64,000 nt of DNA from assembly GCA_903856725.1 (NCBI GenBank), contig CAIOCT010000063.1, positions 1-64,000 of the forward strand. The letters run 5' to 3'. Shown piece by piece: positions 33,475-42,251 of the stretch (positions are counted from its first letter, which is position 1; every line of letters starts with the position of its first letter). The position numbers and the translations under genes are program-made. Below the pieces are notes generated by a model, which was not told where the DNA came from, did no database searches, and saw only the letters and a program-made list of their open reading frames with translations. Source of the DNA: an uncultured Verrucomicrobiota bacterium. Its GTDB lineage: Bacteria > Verrucomicrobiota > Verrucomicrobiia > Opitutales > Opitutaceae.

Positions 33475-35400
33475 TTAACTCGCTAGGCCCAACATGGGCA
33501 TCGGGCAATCGAGCGTCGCGGCGATCGCACGATAGAGTTCGCCCTCTTCTCGAGTGATCGTGCTATCGCTAGCGATAACGTGGCCGGCAGCCACGAGCAC
33601 GCGTTGTTTTATTGGCCAAGCGCTCACGGCGAGTTTGTCGAGAGCAGGATCTAGCTGCATTAGTCCGCTTGCGTCGGAATCTAGCAAAGTAAGCTGGCTG
33701 CGAAGTACTGGAATCTGCGCGGCGCCATCAGCAAAAGCGACGGAAGTATTTTTTGGGCTGAGGTGCGCCAAGGCAGAAAGGATGATCGCAATTTCGTGGC
33801 GAACCGCATCGAAAGAATCAAACTGCAACTGAGGTCGTGGATTGGTCGCGAGAGCGAGCTGGCGCTGGAGCATTTTTTGCAATGCGTATTCAAAATGTGA
33901 GACGCCATTATCCGCGTGCACGAGCTCGTCGATGGTGGTCGTAAAGCGTTCAAGCGCTATATTTTTCAGCTCCCGCAGATGAGGCAAGGCCAGTTGCAGG
34001 AGCGGTAGCCGAGCCTCAGGAGCGAGAATGCGTAGATCGGTATCTAGGCTGGCCAATTCCTTCGCAGCGTCGGGCCCTGCCTGTTTTTTGACGAGTGTCT
34101 GCTGCTGATTACGCGTCGCTTGATTTTCGCTGAGCAACAATCCGTACACCAATAGCTGAGCTGTATCGGCCTTGCGGGTCGCCTCGCGCAGGGAGGAAGG
34201 AATCGCGGCGAGGAGTGTTTGGGCTTGGCGAAAGTGGGCTTCGGTGAGTGCTCCGATATCAGCAACAATCGCCACCGGCTTGAATGGAAGTGAAGTGGGC
34301 GGCTTAGCTGTTTGGCTGCGGCTAAGCGGGCTGCCGCCAAAACCAGCGGTGGCGGAGGATTCATGCGCGATATCAACTGTGATTGGCGGGGAGAAAAGCG
34401 CGCCATCCCAATGAGCTTCAACTGCGCGGATGCGCTCGTCCAGCGGCGGGTGAGTAGCCCAGAGCCCGCTCAAACTGGTTTTAAAGGCTTGGGCGAAAAA
34501 AAAGTGACCAATCTCCGGCGCGTGCTGGTCCGCAATATTACCCTCCAGTGCATAGCCCCCGATTTTTTTCAGGGCGCCACTGATGCCGTCGGGGTTACGA
34601 GTGAATTGCACGGCCGAGGCATCAGCGAGAAATTCTCGCTGACGCGAGACAGCCGCTTGGATCAGGCGCCCAAAGAAATAGCCAATATAGCCAATGATGA
34701 AGAGCGCCAAGCCCACCGCGATAAAGGCCATAACGCCGCCTCCTTTTTTATCATCGCTGCTACTGCGCCCGCGGCTTTGACCAACCGATTGTAAAATACC
34801 GCGACCAATGAGTCCGATCACCAAAATGCCAAACACAATAGCGGTGATGCGCACATTGAGGCGCATGTCGCCGTTGAGGATGTGGCTGAATTCATGCCCA
34901 ATCACTCCCTGCAGTTCATCGCGGGATAATTTATCAAGGAGTCCCCGGGTCACCGCAACTGCGGCATCACTGGTCGTAAGCCCAGCCGCAAAGGCGTTGA
35001 GGCCAGCCTCATTCTCCAGCACGTAGACGACCGGCATTGGAATGCCGGAGGCGATCGCCATTTCTTCAACGACATTCAATAGGCGTCGTTCCTTGAGATC
35101 GGTGGTATGGCCACTCACGAGTCGTCCGCCAACGAGTTCAGCAACGGCGGCGCCGCCCGCACGCAGTTGCGACCATTTATATAGGGAGGCGATGCCCACG
35201 ACCACGGTGGTGGCCCCCGCCGTCCAGGCTAAAAGCAGCGGATCCCACCAAATGAGAGCACCATGATCGGGGGCCTGATTGAGAAAAAAGACTGCAGCCG
35301 CATAGCCGGCTACCACAGTTCCCAGCACCGCCAGAATAAATAACAGCACTAGCCGGTGGGTCCGCTTGCGCGCCTGGGCTTGGGCTGCAAAAAAATCCAT
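33475..35400 (-). CDS. M48 metallopeptidase, HtpX-like, with long C-terminal extension
   Basis: A 641-residue membrane protease. Two hydrophobic segments (about 18-40 and 55-74) precede the peptidase domain. The zinc motif is HEFSH at 169-173 in 'GVIGHEFSHILNGDMRLN', the third ligand lies in 'SRQREFLADASAVQ', and two more membrane segments lie between (about 186-205 and 222-245). 'IGHFFFAQAF' and 'THPPLDERIRAVEAHW' end the peptidase part at about 335. The remaining 300 residues are not HtpX. Their last 60 ('KQRVLVAAGHVIASDSTITR' then 'EEGELYRAIAATLDCPMP') look like a TerB-like fold. LemA is encoded 63 bases upstream on the same strand; M48-LemA pairs are common. It may act in membrane protein quality control. 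Confidence 0.88.
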   Translation of the reverse strand: MDFFAAQAQARKRTHRLVLLFILAVLGTVVAGYAAAVFFLNQAPDHGALIWWDPLLLAWTAGATTVVVGIASLYKWSQLRAGGAAVAELVGGRLVSGHTTDLKERRLLNVVEEMAIASGIPMPVVYVLENEAGLNAFAAGLTTSDAAVAVTRGLLDKLSRDELQGVIGHEFSHILNGDMRLNVRITAIVFGILVIGLIGRGILQSVGQSRGRSSSDDKKGGGVMAFIAVGLALFIIGYIGYFFGRLIQAAVSRQREFLADASAVQFTRNPDGISGALKKIGGYALEGNIADQHAPEIGHFFFAQAFKTSLSGLWATHPPLDERIRAVEAHWDGALFSPPITVDIAHESSATAGFGGSPLSRSQTAKPPTSLPFKPVAIVADIGALTEAHFRQAQTLLAAIPSSLREATRKADTAQLLVYGLLLSENQATRNQQQTLVKKQAGPDAAKELASLDTDLRILAPEARLPLLQLALPHLRELKNIALERFTTTIDELVHADNGVSHFEYALQKMLQRQLALATNPRPQLQFDSFDAVRHEIAIILSALAHLSPKNTSVAFADGAAQIPVLRSQLTLLDSDASGLMQLDPALDKLAVSAWPIKQRVLVAAGHVIASDSTITREEGELYRAIAATLDCPMPMLGLAS

Positions 35401-35463
35401 GATTGGCGGGTGAGCTGCGAGCTAAGCTCTCAACAGCTCAGCCGTAAAATTTACTCCGGCGAT

Positions 35464-36060
35464 TTAGCTAAATTTGACCTGCGGGGCCGCACGTTCTGCA
35501 GCATTTTCGATTTGAAATAGCTGGGCCTCCGTAAAATTAAAAAGGCCGGCGATTAAATTGGTCGGGAAGGATTCGCGGGACGTGTTGTAGGTCATCACTG
35601 AATCGTTGTATGCTTGGCGCGCGAAGGAGATTTTATTTTCGGTGGAGGTCATCTCTTCGGTCAATTGCATCATGTTTTGATTAGCCTTGAGGTCGGGATA
35701 TTGCTCAGAGACGACCATCAAACGGGACATGGCTCCAGCGAGACCCGATTCCGCCGAGAGCAAGCCTTTCATTGCGCCAGTATCGGCAGGATTGGCCGCT
35801 GCGTTCTTGGAGGCGGCGTAGGCCGTGTTGCGAGCCGCGATCACCGCTTCCAACGTGCCACTCTCATGTTTCATATAGCCTTTGGCTACTTCCACTAAAT
35901 TGGGGATCAGGTCGTAACGGCGTTTGAGCTGCACATCAATTTGCGCGAATGCGTTTTTGAAGCGGTTGCGTAGACTGACCAAGGAATTGTAATTACCGGC
36001 GACCCATAAGGCCCCGACGATTGCAATGACGAGGGCGATACCAAGAATGATTAGAATCAT
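35464..36060 (-). CDS. LemA family protein
   Basis: A 198-residue protein with one N-terminal membrane helix ('IILGIALVIAIVGALWVAGNY') and a helical-bundle body: 'LVSLRNRFKNAFAQIDVQLK', 'RRYDLIPNLVEVAKGYMKHE', 'VVSEQYPDLKANQNMMQLTE', 'AYNDSVMTYNTSRESFPTNL'. These are the LemA signatures. The large domain is likely extracytoplasmic or membrane-surface. Function is unproven; LemA often accompanies an M48 or HtpX-type protease, as here. It is first in a run LemA-M48-SufE and divergent from the TPR operon. Confidence 0.92.
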   Translation of the reverse strand: MILIILGIALVIAIVGALWVAGNYNSLVSLRNRFKNAFAQIDVQLKRRYDLIPNLVEVAKGYMKHESGTLEAVIAARNTAYAASKNAAANPADTGAMKGLLSAESGLAGAMSRLMVVSEQYPDLKANQNMMQLTEEMTSTENKISFARQAYNDSVMTYNTSRESFPTNLIAGLFNFTEAQLFQIENAAERAAPQVKFS

Positions 36061-36221
36061 AGAAGTGGGGATTGAACTGTGCGTGCGGTAAGCTGTCGGA
36101 GGGTTGCGTGGGGGGCGAGAAATTTCATCTTACAATGGCTTCTTATCATTCTATCTCCTGGAAATATGCCCCGTGCGCGAGGCTTGCCAGAACGATGCGG
36201 TGGCGCACTATACAATTATCC

Positions 36222-38831
36222 ATGATGAAGCTAAGTTGTCTTCGCTATCTCTCTGTCGCACTCGTGGCCGGGCCGCTCGCCGCTCAAGTGGCGGGCCCGA
36301 GCCCTTTGGTGGATGCGCCCGTAGCCGCCTCGACGGTACCGGGCCGTTGGATGGTTGCAGAAGGTCGTGCACAGGCAGCTTTGCAGGCCGGCTTCTCCGT
36401 CACAGCCTCAGGGATTTATCGGGATATATTACAGGAGGAAAGTTTGCCTGTGGAGGCTCGGCAAACGGTGACCCTCGCCTTGGTGACAGCCTTATTAGAT
36501 GCTGGTGATACGCTTGAGGCTGAAAGAATTTTACAGACCTACACGGGGCCGCGCTCTTCGACCTATCAATTACGCGCTGGGCTAATTGCGTCGCTTGCTC
36601 GGCGGCTGCCACAAGCGAAGGCGGCACTGGCCGCCGGCAAAATTGAAGCTCTCATGGCTCCAGATAAAGGATGGTGGTACTTTCTTCAGGGGCAGGTGGC
36701 AGATGCAGAGGGGAATATTTTGGCGGCTAATGGATTTTACGAGCAGGCGATCAACGCGGCCGTATCCGCTTCGGCGCGCGCTCGCTTTGTGCTCGGCCGA
36801 GAGCAGGCCTTGCTGCGGCGCGGTCCATTGGATGAGGCGCGGCTGGTTAATTTGCGCAAGACCATGGAAACTTTTCAGGGTCGGGCAACTGGCTTTGATG
36901 CGGTGCGATCATATGCCGCCGCGCTTTCTGCTTTGGGTCGCGCGGTTGAGGCGCAAGCCGTCTTGCAACGCCAACTCGCGATCATCCCGCCCTCAGAGCG
37001 TAATACCGCTGACCAATTTCGACTCATGCTTGGTTTAATCGCGGGTGAATCCAGCACCGCCGGTCGCCAAGCCTTTAAACAATTGCTCCGCGATGGCCAA
37101 AAAAGTGAAACCCAGCGTTTGGCGCTTCAACTGTTAGCTCGAGGAGGTAAATCTACAGTCGAACGTGAGCAATTGCGTCGTGATCTCAGCGATCTCATTA
37201 ACGCGCCGACGCCGCATCCTGTGATTGAAGATTTGTTATTAGTACGGGCGCAATTGGCCTTGGTTGATAATGATTATGCTCGAGCGGAAGAAGACGCTCG
37301 GGCTCTACTAGAGCGCTATCCAGGCTCACCGCTCAAAGCGACAGCACTCGGGGTGCGCTTGGCTGTAGCTTGGGATCTTAAGCGATATCGCGCCGCTGCG
37401 GATGTGGTGGCTCAGCTACGCGCCGTTACCAAGGAAGGTCGCGACCGGGCTGAGTTAGGAGTGCTTTTAGCAGAGGCATTTTTTCGTGCCGAAGATTATC
37501 AGAATGCAGCAGATGCCTATGATGCCGCTTTGCATGATGTGCCCGCCGTCGTGCCGCCCGGAATTTTACTTTTTCAGCGCGTTTTATCAGCTATTCGCGC
37601 AGATCGACTCGTAGAGGCCGCCCAACAGCTGGATGCTTCCGCGGCGAATCCCAGCTTTGATTCGGTGAATCGTTGGCAGGCAGAGTGGAATTTGGTTAAA
37701 GAGTTGCAAATCCGCGGGCAAACTCCCGCCGCTTATGCCCGCATCAATCGGTTGCTAAGCGAGGCGGGGACTGGCGTGCCCGAAACTTTGCGCATCCGAC
37801 TGATGTGGCTTCGCGCGAAGTTAGCTTTTGATAATAATCAATTGGATGCGGCGCTGCAACAAACGGATGTCTTGTTAGGGCGCTTGCAACAAGCAGAGCC
37901 ATTCGATCCAGCGTTGCGCCGCAACGTCGCCAGTATGGCGCAGCTGCTGAAGGCCCAAGTATTCCTCGCGCGTAATCGAGATCGGGAGGGGTTTGTCGTT
38001 CTAGAAAAATTACGTACTGATTATCGCCTGACCGCCGCCGCTCAGTATTCTTATATAATTCAAGCAGGCTATCTGACCCAGCGCGGTGATATGGCGGCCG
38101 CGCAATTGGTGCTCGTTAGCTTCGTCGATCATCCCGATTACAAACGCAGTGAATATGCCCCGCTGGCCTTATATGAGGCTGCTTTAAATTTAGAGCGCCA
38201 GGGTCTCGATCGACATTTACGCGATGCCTATGAGAAAATGCTAGAGCGCCTGATTCGTGATTATCCTCAGGATGAGCTCGTATTTTATGCACGGCTTAAG
38301 CAAGGCGATCTGCTCCGCCGCTTAAATGATATGGGGGCCGCGCGGCAGGTATATGAATACCTCGTTAATAATTACCCTGCGCATTCTGATATTCTCCTGG
38401 CTGAGATTGCGCTGGCCGATTGTCTTTTTGCTCAAGGGGCGAATAGCTTAACTAATTATGAAAGCGCAGCGGCGATTTTCGAGCGGGTGCGTGATTTGCC
38501 TTCAGCCCCCGTCGATTTACGCGCCGAGGCGGGTTTTAAATGGGGCTATGCCTTGGCTAAGCATGCCCAACCGGCGAAGGCGCAGATTATTTTTTGGTCG
38601 GTGGCCGACGCCTTTCTGCTTGATGCAACGCAAGCCACTAAATTGGGCGCTAAGGGCCGTTATTGGGTTTCTCGTGCTTTGCTCGAGCTGGCCCAGCTCC
38701 ATGAGGACGCAGGCAGAATCGACGAAGCTCAGCGGGGGTATCAGTTGATTTTAGATTACAAACTGCACGGCCTCGCCCAGGCCCAAGCGAAATTGGCGCG
38801 CTTTCGTTTGCCTAGTGGCAGCCGCCCCTAA
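36222..38831 (+). CDS. Exported tetratricopeptide-repeat protein, first gene of the ExbB/ExbD operon
   Basis: About 869 residues from the ATG at 36222 (MMKLSCLRYLSVALVAGPLA), whose first 20 form a Sec signal ending LAAQ. The upstream open frame to 36072 looks untranslated. The rest is almost wholly helical TPR-like repeats, for instance 'EADARALLERYPGSPLKATA', 'FYARLKQGDLLRRLNDMGAA', 'RQVYEYLVNNYPAHSDILLA', and 'AQRGYQLILDYKLHGLAQAQ'. Such solenoids scaffold protein complexes, here probably in the periplasm. It lies 51 bases upstream of exbB. A TATACA at 36209-36214, with TTGCCA 19 bases further upstream, could start the mRNA at or near the ATG. No enzymatic motif is seen. Confidence 0.85.
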   Translation: MMKLSCLRYLSVALVAGPLAAQVAGPSPLVDAPVAASTVPGRWMVAEGRAQAALQAGFSVTASGIYRDILQEESLPVEARQTVTLALVTALLDAGDTLEAERILQTYTGPRSSTYQLRAGLIASLARRLPQAKAALAAGKIEALMAPDKGWWYFLQGQVADAEGNILAANGFYEQAINAAVSASARARFVLGREQALLRRGPLDEARLVNLRKTMETFQGRATGFDAVRSYAAALSALGRAVEAQAVLQRQLAIIPPSERNTADQFRLMLGLIAGESSTAGRQAFKQLLRDGQKSETQRLALQLLARGGKSTVEREQLRRDLSDLINAPTPHPVIEDLLLVRAQLALVDNDYARAEEDARALLERYPGSPLKATALGVRLAVAWDLKRYRAAADVVAQLRAVTKEGRDRAELGVLLAEAFFRAEDYQNAADAYDAALHDVPAVVPPGILLFQRVLSAIRADRLVEAAQQLDASAANPSFDSVNRWQAEWNLVKELQIRGQTPAAYARINRLLSEAGTGVPETLRIRLMWLRAKLAFDNNQLDAALQQTDVLLGRLQQAEPFDPALRRNVASMAQLLKAQVFLARNRDREGFVVLEKLRTDYRLTAAAQYSYIIQAGYLTQRGDMAAAQLVLVSFVDHPDYKRSEYAPLALYEAALNLERQGLDRHLRDAYEKMLERLIRDYPQDELVFYARLKQGDLLRRLNDMGAARQVYEYLVNNYPAHSDILLAEIALADCLFAQGANSLTNYESAAAIFERVRDLPSAPVDLRAEAGFKWGYALAKHAQPAKAQIIFWSVADAFLLDATQATKLGAKGRYWVSRALLELAQLHEDAGRIDEAQRGYQLILDYKLHGLAQAQAKLARFRLPSGSRP

Positions 38832-38882
38832 GCTTTGGCATTTACGCCTTTCCTTAGACGCACATTATAAAAAATAAAATTC

Positions 38883-39527
38883 ATGAGCCTTTTTAGTTAT
38901 CGTATTTTCGCTCAAGGTGGCCCGGTCCTCGGGTTGTTACTATTGCTGGGCTTAGTCGCAGCCGTAATTTTTATTGAGCGCACGCTGTTATTGCACCGCG
39001 GGCAAATTCGTTCGACGGAATTTCTGAATGGCATTAAAAATCTCCTGCAGAAAAATCGATTAATGGAGGCCTTAACGTTGTGTGAAGAGACGCCGGGTCC
39101 AGTGGCCAAGCTAATCAAGGCAGGTTTACGCCATGCTGCCGATGATGAGCCGGCGCTCCGCTACGCTGTGCAGGAAGCTGCTCTGGTGGAGATTCCTGTG
39201 CTGGAGCGGCGCATCAACGCACTTGCCGCTATCGCACAAATTGCCCCATTGCTTGGTCTGCTCGGGACTTTGCTAGGTATGATTAAGACGTTCTGGCTCT
39301 TTAACCAAGGGGGGAATTATGCGACGCCTGTCGTGCTGGCGGGTGGTATGTGGGAAGCGCTGTTGAGCGCCGCGGCTGGTCTGGTGGTCGCTATTCCGGC
39401 ACACCTCGCTCGACATTTCCTCACTGGTCGAGTTCGCGCTCTCGTCCATGATATGGAGTGGGCCGGCAATGAAGTAATGCGATTTTTACTACGGGAATAT
39501 CGCAATGGGGCCGGTCCATCAAAATGA
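38883..39527 (+). CDS. exbB: MotA/TolQ/ExbB family proton-channel subunit
   Basis: A 214-residue inner-membrane protein with three helices (about 13-31, 113-135, 153-173). The N-terminal helix has 'GGPVLGLLLLLGLVAAVIFIE', read in pieces. Helix 2 is 'AAIAQIAPLLGLLGTLLGMI' with T129, matching the conserved Thr148 of E. coli ExbB. Helix 3 is 'GGMWEALLSAAAGLVVAIPA'. E158 matches Glu176, but the position of Thr181 is A163 (LLSAA for LLATA). The protein uses proton motive force to drive a partner. It overlaps exbD by four bases. Which outer partner it energises is unclear, since no TonB or TolA gene follows. Confidence 0.92.
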   Translation: MSLFSYRIFAQGGPVLGLLLLLGLVAAVIFIERTLLLHRGQIRSTEFLNGIKNLLQKNRLMEALTLCEETPGPVAKLIKAGLRHAADDEPALRYAVQEAALVEIPVLERRINALAAIAQIAPLLGLLGTLLGMIKTFWLFNQGGNYATPVVLAGGMWEALLSAAAGLVVAIPAHLARHFLTGRVRALVHDMEWAGNEVMRFLLREYRNGAGPSK

Positions 39528-39988
39528 TAACTCGTCCGTTCGATTTAGAATCTCGGTTGAGCTCGCCACCGCGGGATTTCGATTTTTTTGCTTGGGTTAA
39601 CGTGGCCGTTATTGTGCTTTTTTTTGGTTTGCTGGGCTCCCGCTTCGTGCTCGCGCCGGGTTTGCCAATCGGGGTTGGTGCTGCCGGTACTTTTAATCTA
39701 CCGGCGATTGGTGCATCTGGCCAAAGCAGTGCGGCTACATCAGTAGTCGTGAGCTATCGGGGGAATAATGTGATTTTATTTGAAGGTGGTATGTATGGGC
39801 TTTCTGATTTGCGAAAGCATCTCGAGCTGTATGCGCAAAGACATCCCGGAGCGGTGATGCTGGTGCGCGCCGATCGACAGGTATCAGTACAGGATTTTTT
39901 TTCCCTCTGCGACATGGCGCGTGCTGCGGGCTTTGCCGGAGTTCAGGCCGCTGCTGAACCACAGGCTTCGGTGAATCCGTTGCCTTAA
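39524..39988 (+). CDS. exbD: ExbD/TolR-like protein with atypical membrane helix
   Basis: A 154-residue protein with one membrane helix (about 21-41) and a C-terminal periplasmic domain. The domain matches ExbD in 'FNLPAIG' and 'PGAVMLVRADRQVSVQDFFS' followed by 'LCDMARAAGFAGVQAA'. In E. coli ExbD the helix starts PFIDVMLVLL with the essential Asp25. Here the same stretch reads FFAWVNVAVIVLFF, with Asn26 at the closest aligned position. D18 and D20 lie just before the helix and might take the role if the alignment is shifted. The spacing from helix to FNLP is about ten residues longer than in E. coli. The gene overlaps exbB and precedes an unknown protein by eight bases. Confidence 0.85.
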   Translation: MITRPFDLESRLSSPPRDFDFFAWVNVAVIVLFFGLLGSRFVLAPGLPIGVGAAGTFNLPAIGASGQSSAATSVVVSYRGNNVILFEGGMYGLSDLRKHLELYAQRHPGAVMLVRADRQVSVQDFFSLCDMARAAGFAGVQAAAEPQASVNPLP

Positions 39989-39996
39989 CGAGCCGC

Positions 39997-40737
39997 ATGA
40001 GCAGGAGAAGATTTGCAGTCCAGTCACGAATTTGGCTTTGGCTTAGCGGTGCACTCCTTGTGACACTGCTCTGGTGGGCTCGAACGGGAATGCAATTGCC
40101 GGTGGCGGCCCCGCGCCATGAGATCACATTGCCTTTTGTGCGTTTGGCTGGGGTTGGATTAGGATCCGATGAACAAATTATGCGCGAACGATCTGAACTT
40201 TTCGACTCAGCGCCGCTTTTTTTCCCTACGGAGTGGAATTTCAGCCAACGGCCTCTGCCAGCGAGCATGCGCAAGCAACCTGGGCAAATTTTTGAAAGCT
40301 TTGGTGCAAATTTGACTATGGGGGAGCAGGATTTGAAATCCTACGGATCTAACTCCAGCCCTCCAGAGCGTCTTAGTGATGTTCTAGCGCAAGGGAATGC
40401 TGCTCCTTTTGTTGGGATGGGCCAGCGTGATACAATTCACGATGTATTAACCCAGAGGGGCATATACATCGAGGTAGTTAATCTAGCAGATGGTAAAACA
40501 CTTATCATCAATCAGGATAATGACTTAAGTAATATTAATTTGAATATTAAGCCGATGGTTTTTTTAGTCGCAATCAGTAATTCTGGCCTCATCGGTGACC
40601 CCATTTTGGTGCCAGAATTGGGACGAGAGGACGTCGATGACGAGGTTGCGGCGTTTTTTCGCTCCTACCTGGTGAAGTCCTTTCGTCTAGGTGAGCGTTT
40701 GAATGCGGGACGTTACCGGGTGGTTATCGGACCGTAG
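39997..40737 (+). CDS. Unknown single-pass membrane protein in the TonB/TolA position
   Basis: Not recognised. It has 246 residues: a basic N-terminus (MSRRRFAVQSR), one membrane helix (about 12-27, 'IWLWLSGALLVTLLWW'), then an exported region. Only a few prolines are present, so it lacks the Pro/Glu/Lys rod and the C-terminal beta domain of TonB or TolA. 'HEITLPFVRLAGVGLGSDEQ' and 'NFSQRPLPASMRKQPG' lie in the first half. The C-terminal part 'VDDEVAAFFRSYLVKSFRLG' and 'RYRVVIGP' looks folded. Its DNA from about 40320 is visibly more AT-rich than exbB/exbD. As the last gene of TPR-exbB-exbD-X, it is the natural candidate for the partner that receives energy from ExbB/ExbD. Confidence 0.7.
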   Translation: MSRRRFAVQSRIWLWLSGALLVTLLWWARTGMQLPVAAPRHEITLPFVRLAGVGLGSDEQIMRERSELFDSAPLFFPTEWNFSQRPLPASMRKQPGQIFESFGANLTMGEQDLKSYGSNSSPPERLSDVLAQGNAAPFVGMGQRDTIHDVLTQRGIYIEVVNLADGKTLIINQDNDLSNINLNIKPMVFLVAISNSGLIGDPILVPELGREDVDDEVAAFFRSYLVKSFRLGERLNAGRYRVVIGP

Positions 40738-40765
40738 GTTTTTTTAGGATTTAGCAAGAATCTAG

Positions 40766-40792
40766 TTGACGGCGAAATTTGGCAGCTATTCT
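40766..40792 (+). promoter_or_regulatory. Candidate promoter for tRNA-Thr/tuf
   Basis: TTGACG (40766-40771) and TATTCT (40787-40792), 15 bases apart, lie about 40 bases before tRNA-Thr. The spacing is shorter than the preferred 17, so this is tentative. A promoter somewhere here is required because the preceding operon ends in a T-tract at 40737-40745. Confidence 0.4.
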
Positions 40793-40830
40793 CTGAACCT
40801 TCTTTTCAATTTTGGCCTGTGCCTTTGTCT

Positions 40831-40906
40831 GCCCAGATAGCTCAGTTGGTAGAGCACGTTCTTGGTAAGGACGAGGTCGCCGGTTCGAATCCGGTTCTGG
40901 GCTCCA
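40831..40906 (+). tRNA. tRNA-Thr (anticodon GGT)
   Basis: A full cloverleaf of 76 bases including an encoded CCA: acceptor GCCCAGA/TCTGGGC, D-arm GCTC/GAGC, anticodon stem CGTTC/GGACG with loop TTGGTAA (anticodon GGT, decoding ACC/ACU), T-arm GCCGG/CCGGT with TTCGAAT. Discriminator T. It lies 73 bases upstream of tuf, an arrangement seen in many bacteria, so it is probably processed from a tRNA-tuf precursor. Confidence 0.97.
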
Positions 40907-40910
40907 GGGC

Positions 40911-40932
40911 AACGTCGATGATCTCCGACGTT
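40911..40932 (+). other. Hairpin between tRNA-Thr and tuf
   Basis: AACGTCG (40911-40917) and CGACGTT (40926-40932) are perfect complements with an 8-base loop. No T-run follows, so it is unlikely to be a terminator. It could be a processing site or stabilise the 5' end of the tuf mRNA after tRNA release. Confidence 0.6.
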
Positions 40933-40979
40933 AATAAAGATCAACAACTTCAACCACTAATAACCTACTCCTACTCCAC

Positions 40980-42170
40980 ATGGCTAAAGCAAACTTCGAA
41001 CGCAAAAAGCCGCACGTTAACGTCGGCACGATCGGCCACGTCGACCACGGCAAGACCACGCTGACCACCGCAATTCTGTCAGCCCAAGCCCGCAAGGGTC
41101 TCGCTGAAATCAAAACTTACGCGGATATCGCGAAGGGTGGCACAGTTCGTGACGCCTCTAAGATCGTTACGATCTCGGTCGCACACGTAGAGTATGAGTC
41201 AGACAAGCGCCACTATGCGCACGTCGACTGCCCTGGACACGCCGATTTCGTTAAAAACATGATCACCGGCGCCGCTCAGATGGATGGCGGTATTCTCGTG
41301 GTCTCCGCTTCTGATGGTCCAATGCCTCAGACCCGTGAGCACATCTTGCTGGCTCGCCAAGTCGGCGTGCCGAATCTCGTCGTTTTCCTCAATAAGGTCG
41401 ACCTCATCGATGATCCTGAGCTTCTCGAGCTCGTCGAAGAAGAAATTCGCGACTTGCTTACTAAGTATCAATTTGACGGTAAGGCCGCGAAGATTGTCCG
41501 TGGTTCTGCCACAGCTGCCCTTGAAGGGAAGCCTGAGGGATTGGCTGCTATTCAAGCGCTTATGGAGGCTATCGACGCCGACATTGCTGAACCACAGCGC
41601 GAACTCGACAAGCCTTTCTTGATGTCAGTTGAGGACGTCTTCTCGATCACTGGTCGTGGCACTGTCGCTACTGGCCGTATTGAGCGTGGTATCTGCAAAC
41701 TGAACGATGCAGTTGAAATCGTTGGCCTCAAGGACACGACCACGACTGTTGTTACCGGTATCGAAATGTTCCGCAAGCTGCTCGATCAAGGGCAAGCAGG
41801 CGACAACGTCGGTATTCTTCTCCGCGGTATCGATAAAGAAGGCATCGAGCGCGGCCAAGTTATTGCCGCGCCAAAGTCGATCCTTCCTCACAAGAAGGCC
41901 AAGGCTGAGATTTATGTTCTATCGAAGGACGAGGGCGGCCGTCACACGCCGTTCTTCAATGGCTATCGCCCTCAATTTTACTTCCGTACTACGGATGTAA
42001 CTGGTATCGTGAACCTTCCTACTGGTGTTGAAATGATCATGCCTGGCGACAATATCGCCGTGGAAATCGATTTGATCGTTCCCATCGCCATGGAGAAGAC
42101 TCAGAAATTCGCTATCCGTGAAGGTGGCCGCACTATTGGTGCCGGTCGTGTCACCGATATCATCGCATAA
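40980..42170 (+). CDS. tuf: Elongation factor Tu
   Basis: GTPase that delivers aminoacyl-tRNA to the ribosome. It is 396 residues. G motifs: '[10 protein letters not shown]' (G1), '[12 protein letters not shown]' (G3), 'VVFLNKVDL' (G4), and 'GSATAALEG' in the G5 region. The effector region '[20 protein letters not shown]' has [10 protein letters not shown] where TINTSHVEY is usual. The C-terminal half ('[20 protein letters not shown]' and '[20 protein letters not shown]') is standard. It lies between tRNA-Thr and tRNA-Trp upstream of secE and is the only tuf in this window; the str cluster lacks a copy. No Shine-Dalgarno is seen; the leader is C/A-rich. Codon use is of the highly expressed type. 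Confidence 0.99.
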   Translation: MAKANFERKKPHVNVGTIGHVDHGKTTLTTAILSAQARKGLAEIKTYADIAKGGTVRDASKIVTISVAHVEYESDKRHYAHVDCPGHADFVKNMITGAAQMDGGILVVSASDGPMPQTREHILLARQVGVPNLVVFLNKVDLIDDPELLELVEEEIRDLLTKYQFDGKAAKIVRGSATAALEGKPEGLAAIQALMEAIDADIAEPQRELDKPFLMSVEDVFSITGRGTVATGRIERGICKLNDAVEIVGLKDTTTTVVTGIEMFRKLLDQGQAGDNVGILLRGIDKEGIERGQVIAAPKSILPHKKAKAEIYVLSKDEGGRHTPFFNGYRPQFYFRTTDVTGIVNLPTGVEMIMPGDNIAVEIDLIVPIAMEKTQKFAIREGGRTIGAGRVTDIIA

Positions 42171-42194
42171 CGCGTCTTTAACCTCTTCCGACCG

Positions 42195-42231
42195 ACACTG
42201 CCGGGGCTCCTTTGGGGGTTCCCGGCTGTGT
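42195..42231 (+). terminator. Long hairpin after tuf
   Basis: ACAC-T-GCCGGG (42195-42205) pairs with CCCGGC-T-GTGT (42221-42231), with a single T/T mismatch, around GCTCC/GGGG-type inner pairs. The following bases (TGTCTAAAA) lack a real T-run. It is likely a partial terminator, or a 3'-end stabiliser, setting tuf mRNA above the downstream secE-nusG message. Confidence 0.55.
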
Positions 42232-42251
42232 TGTCTAAAAGAAATAATCAC

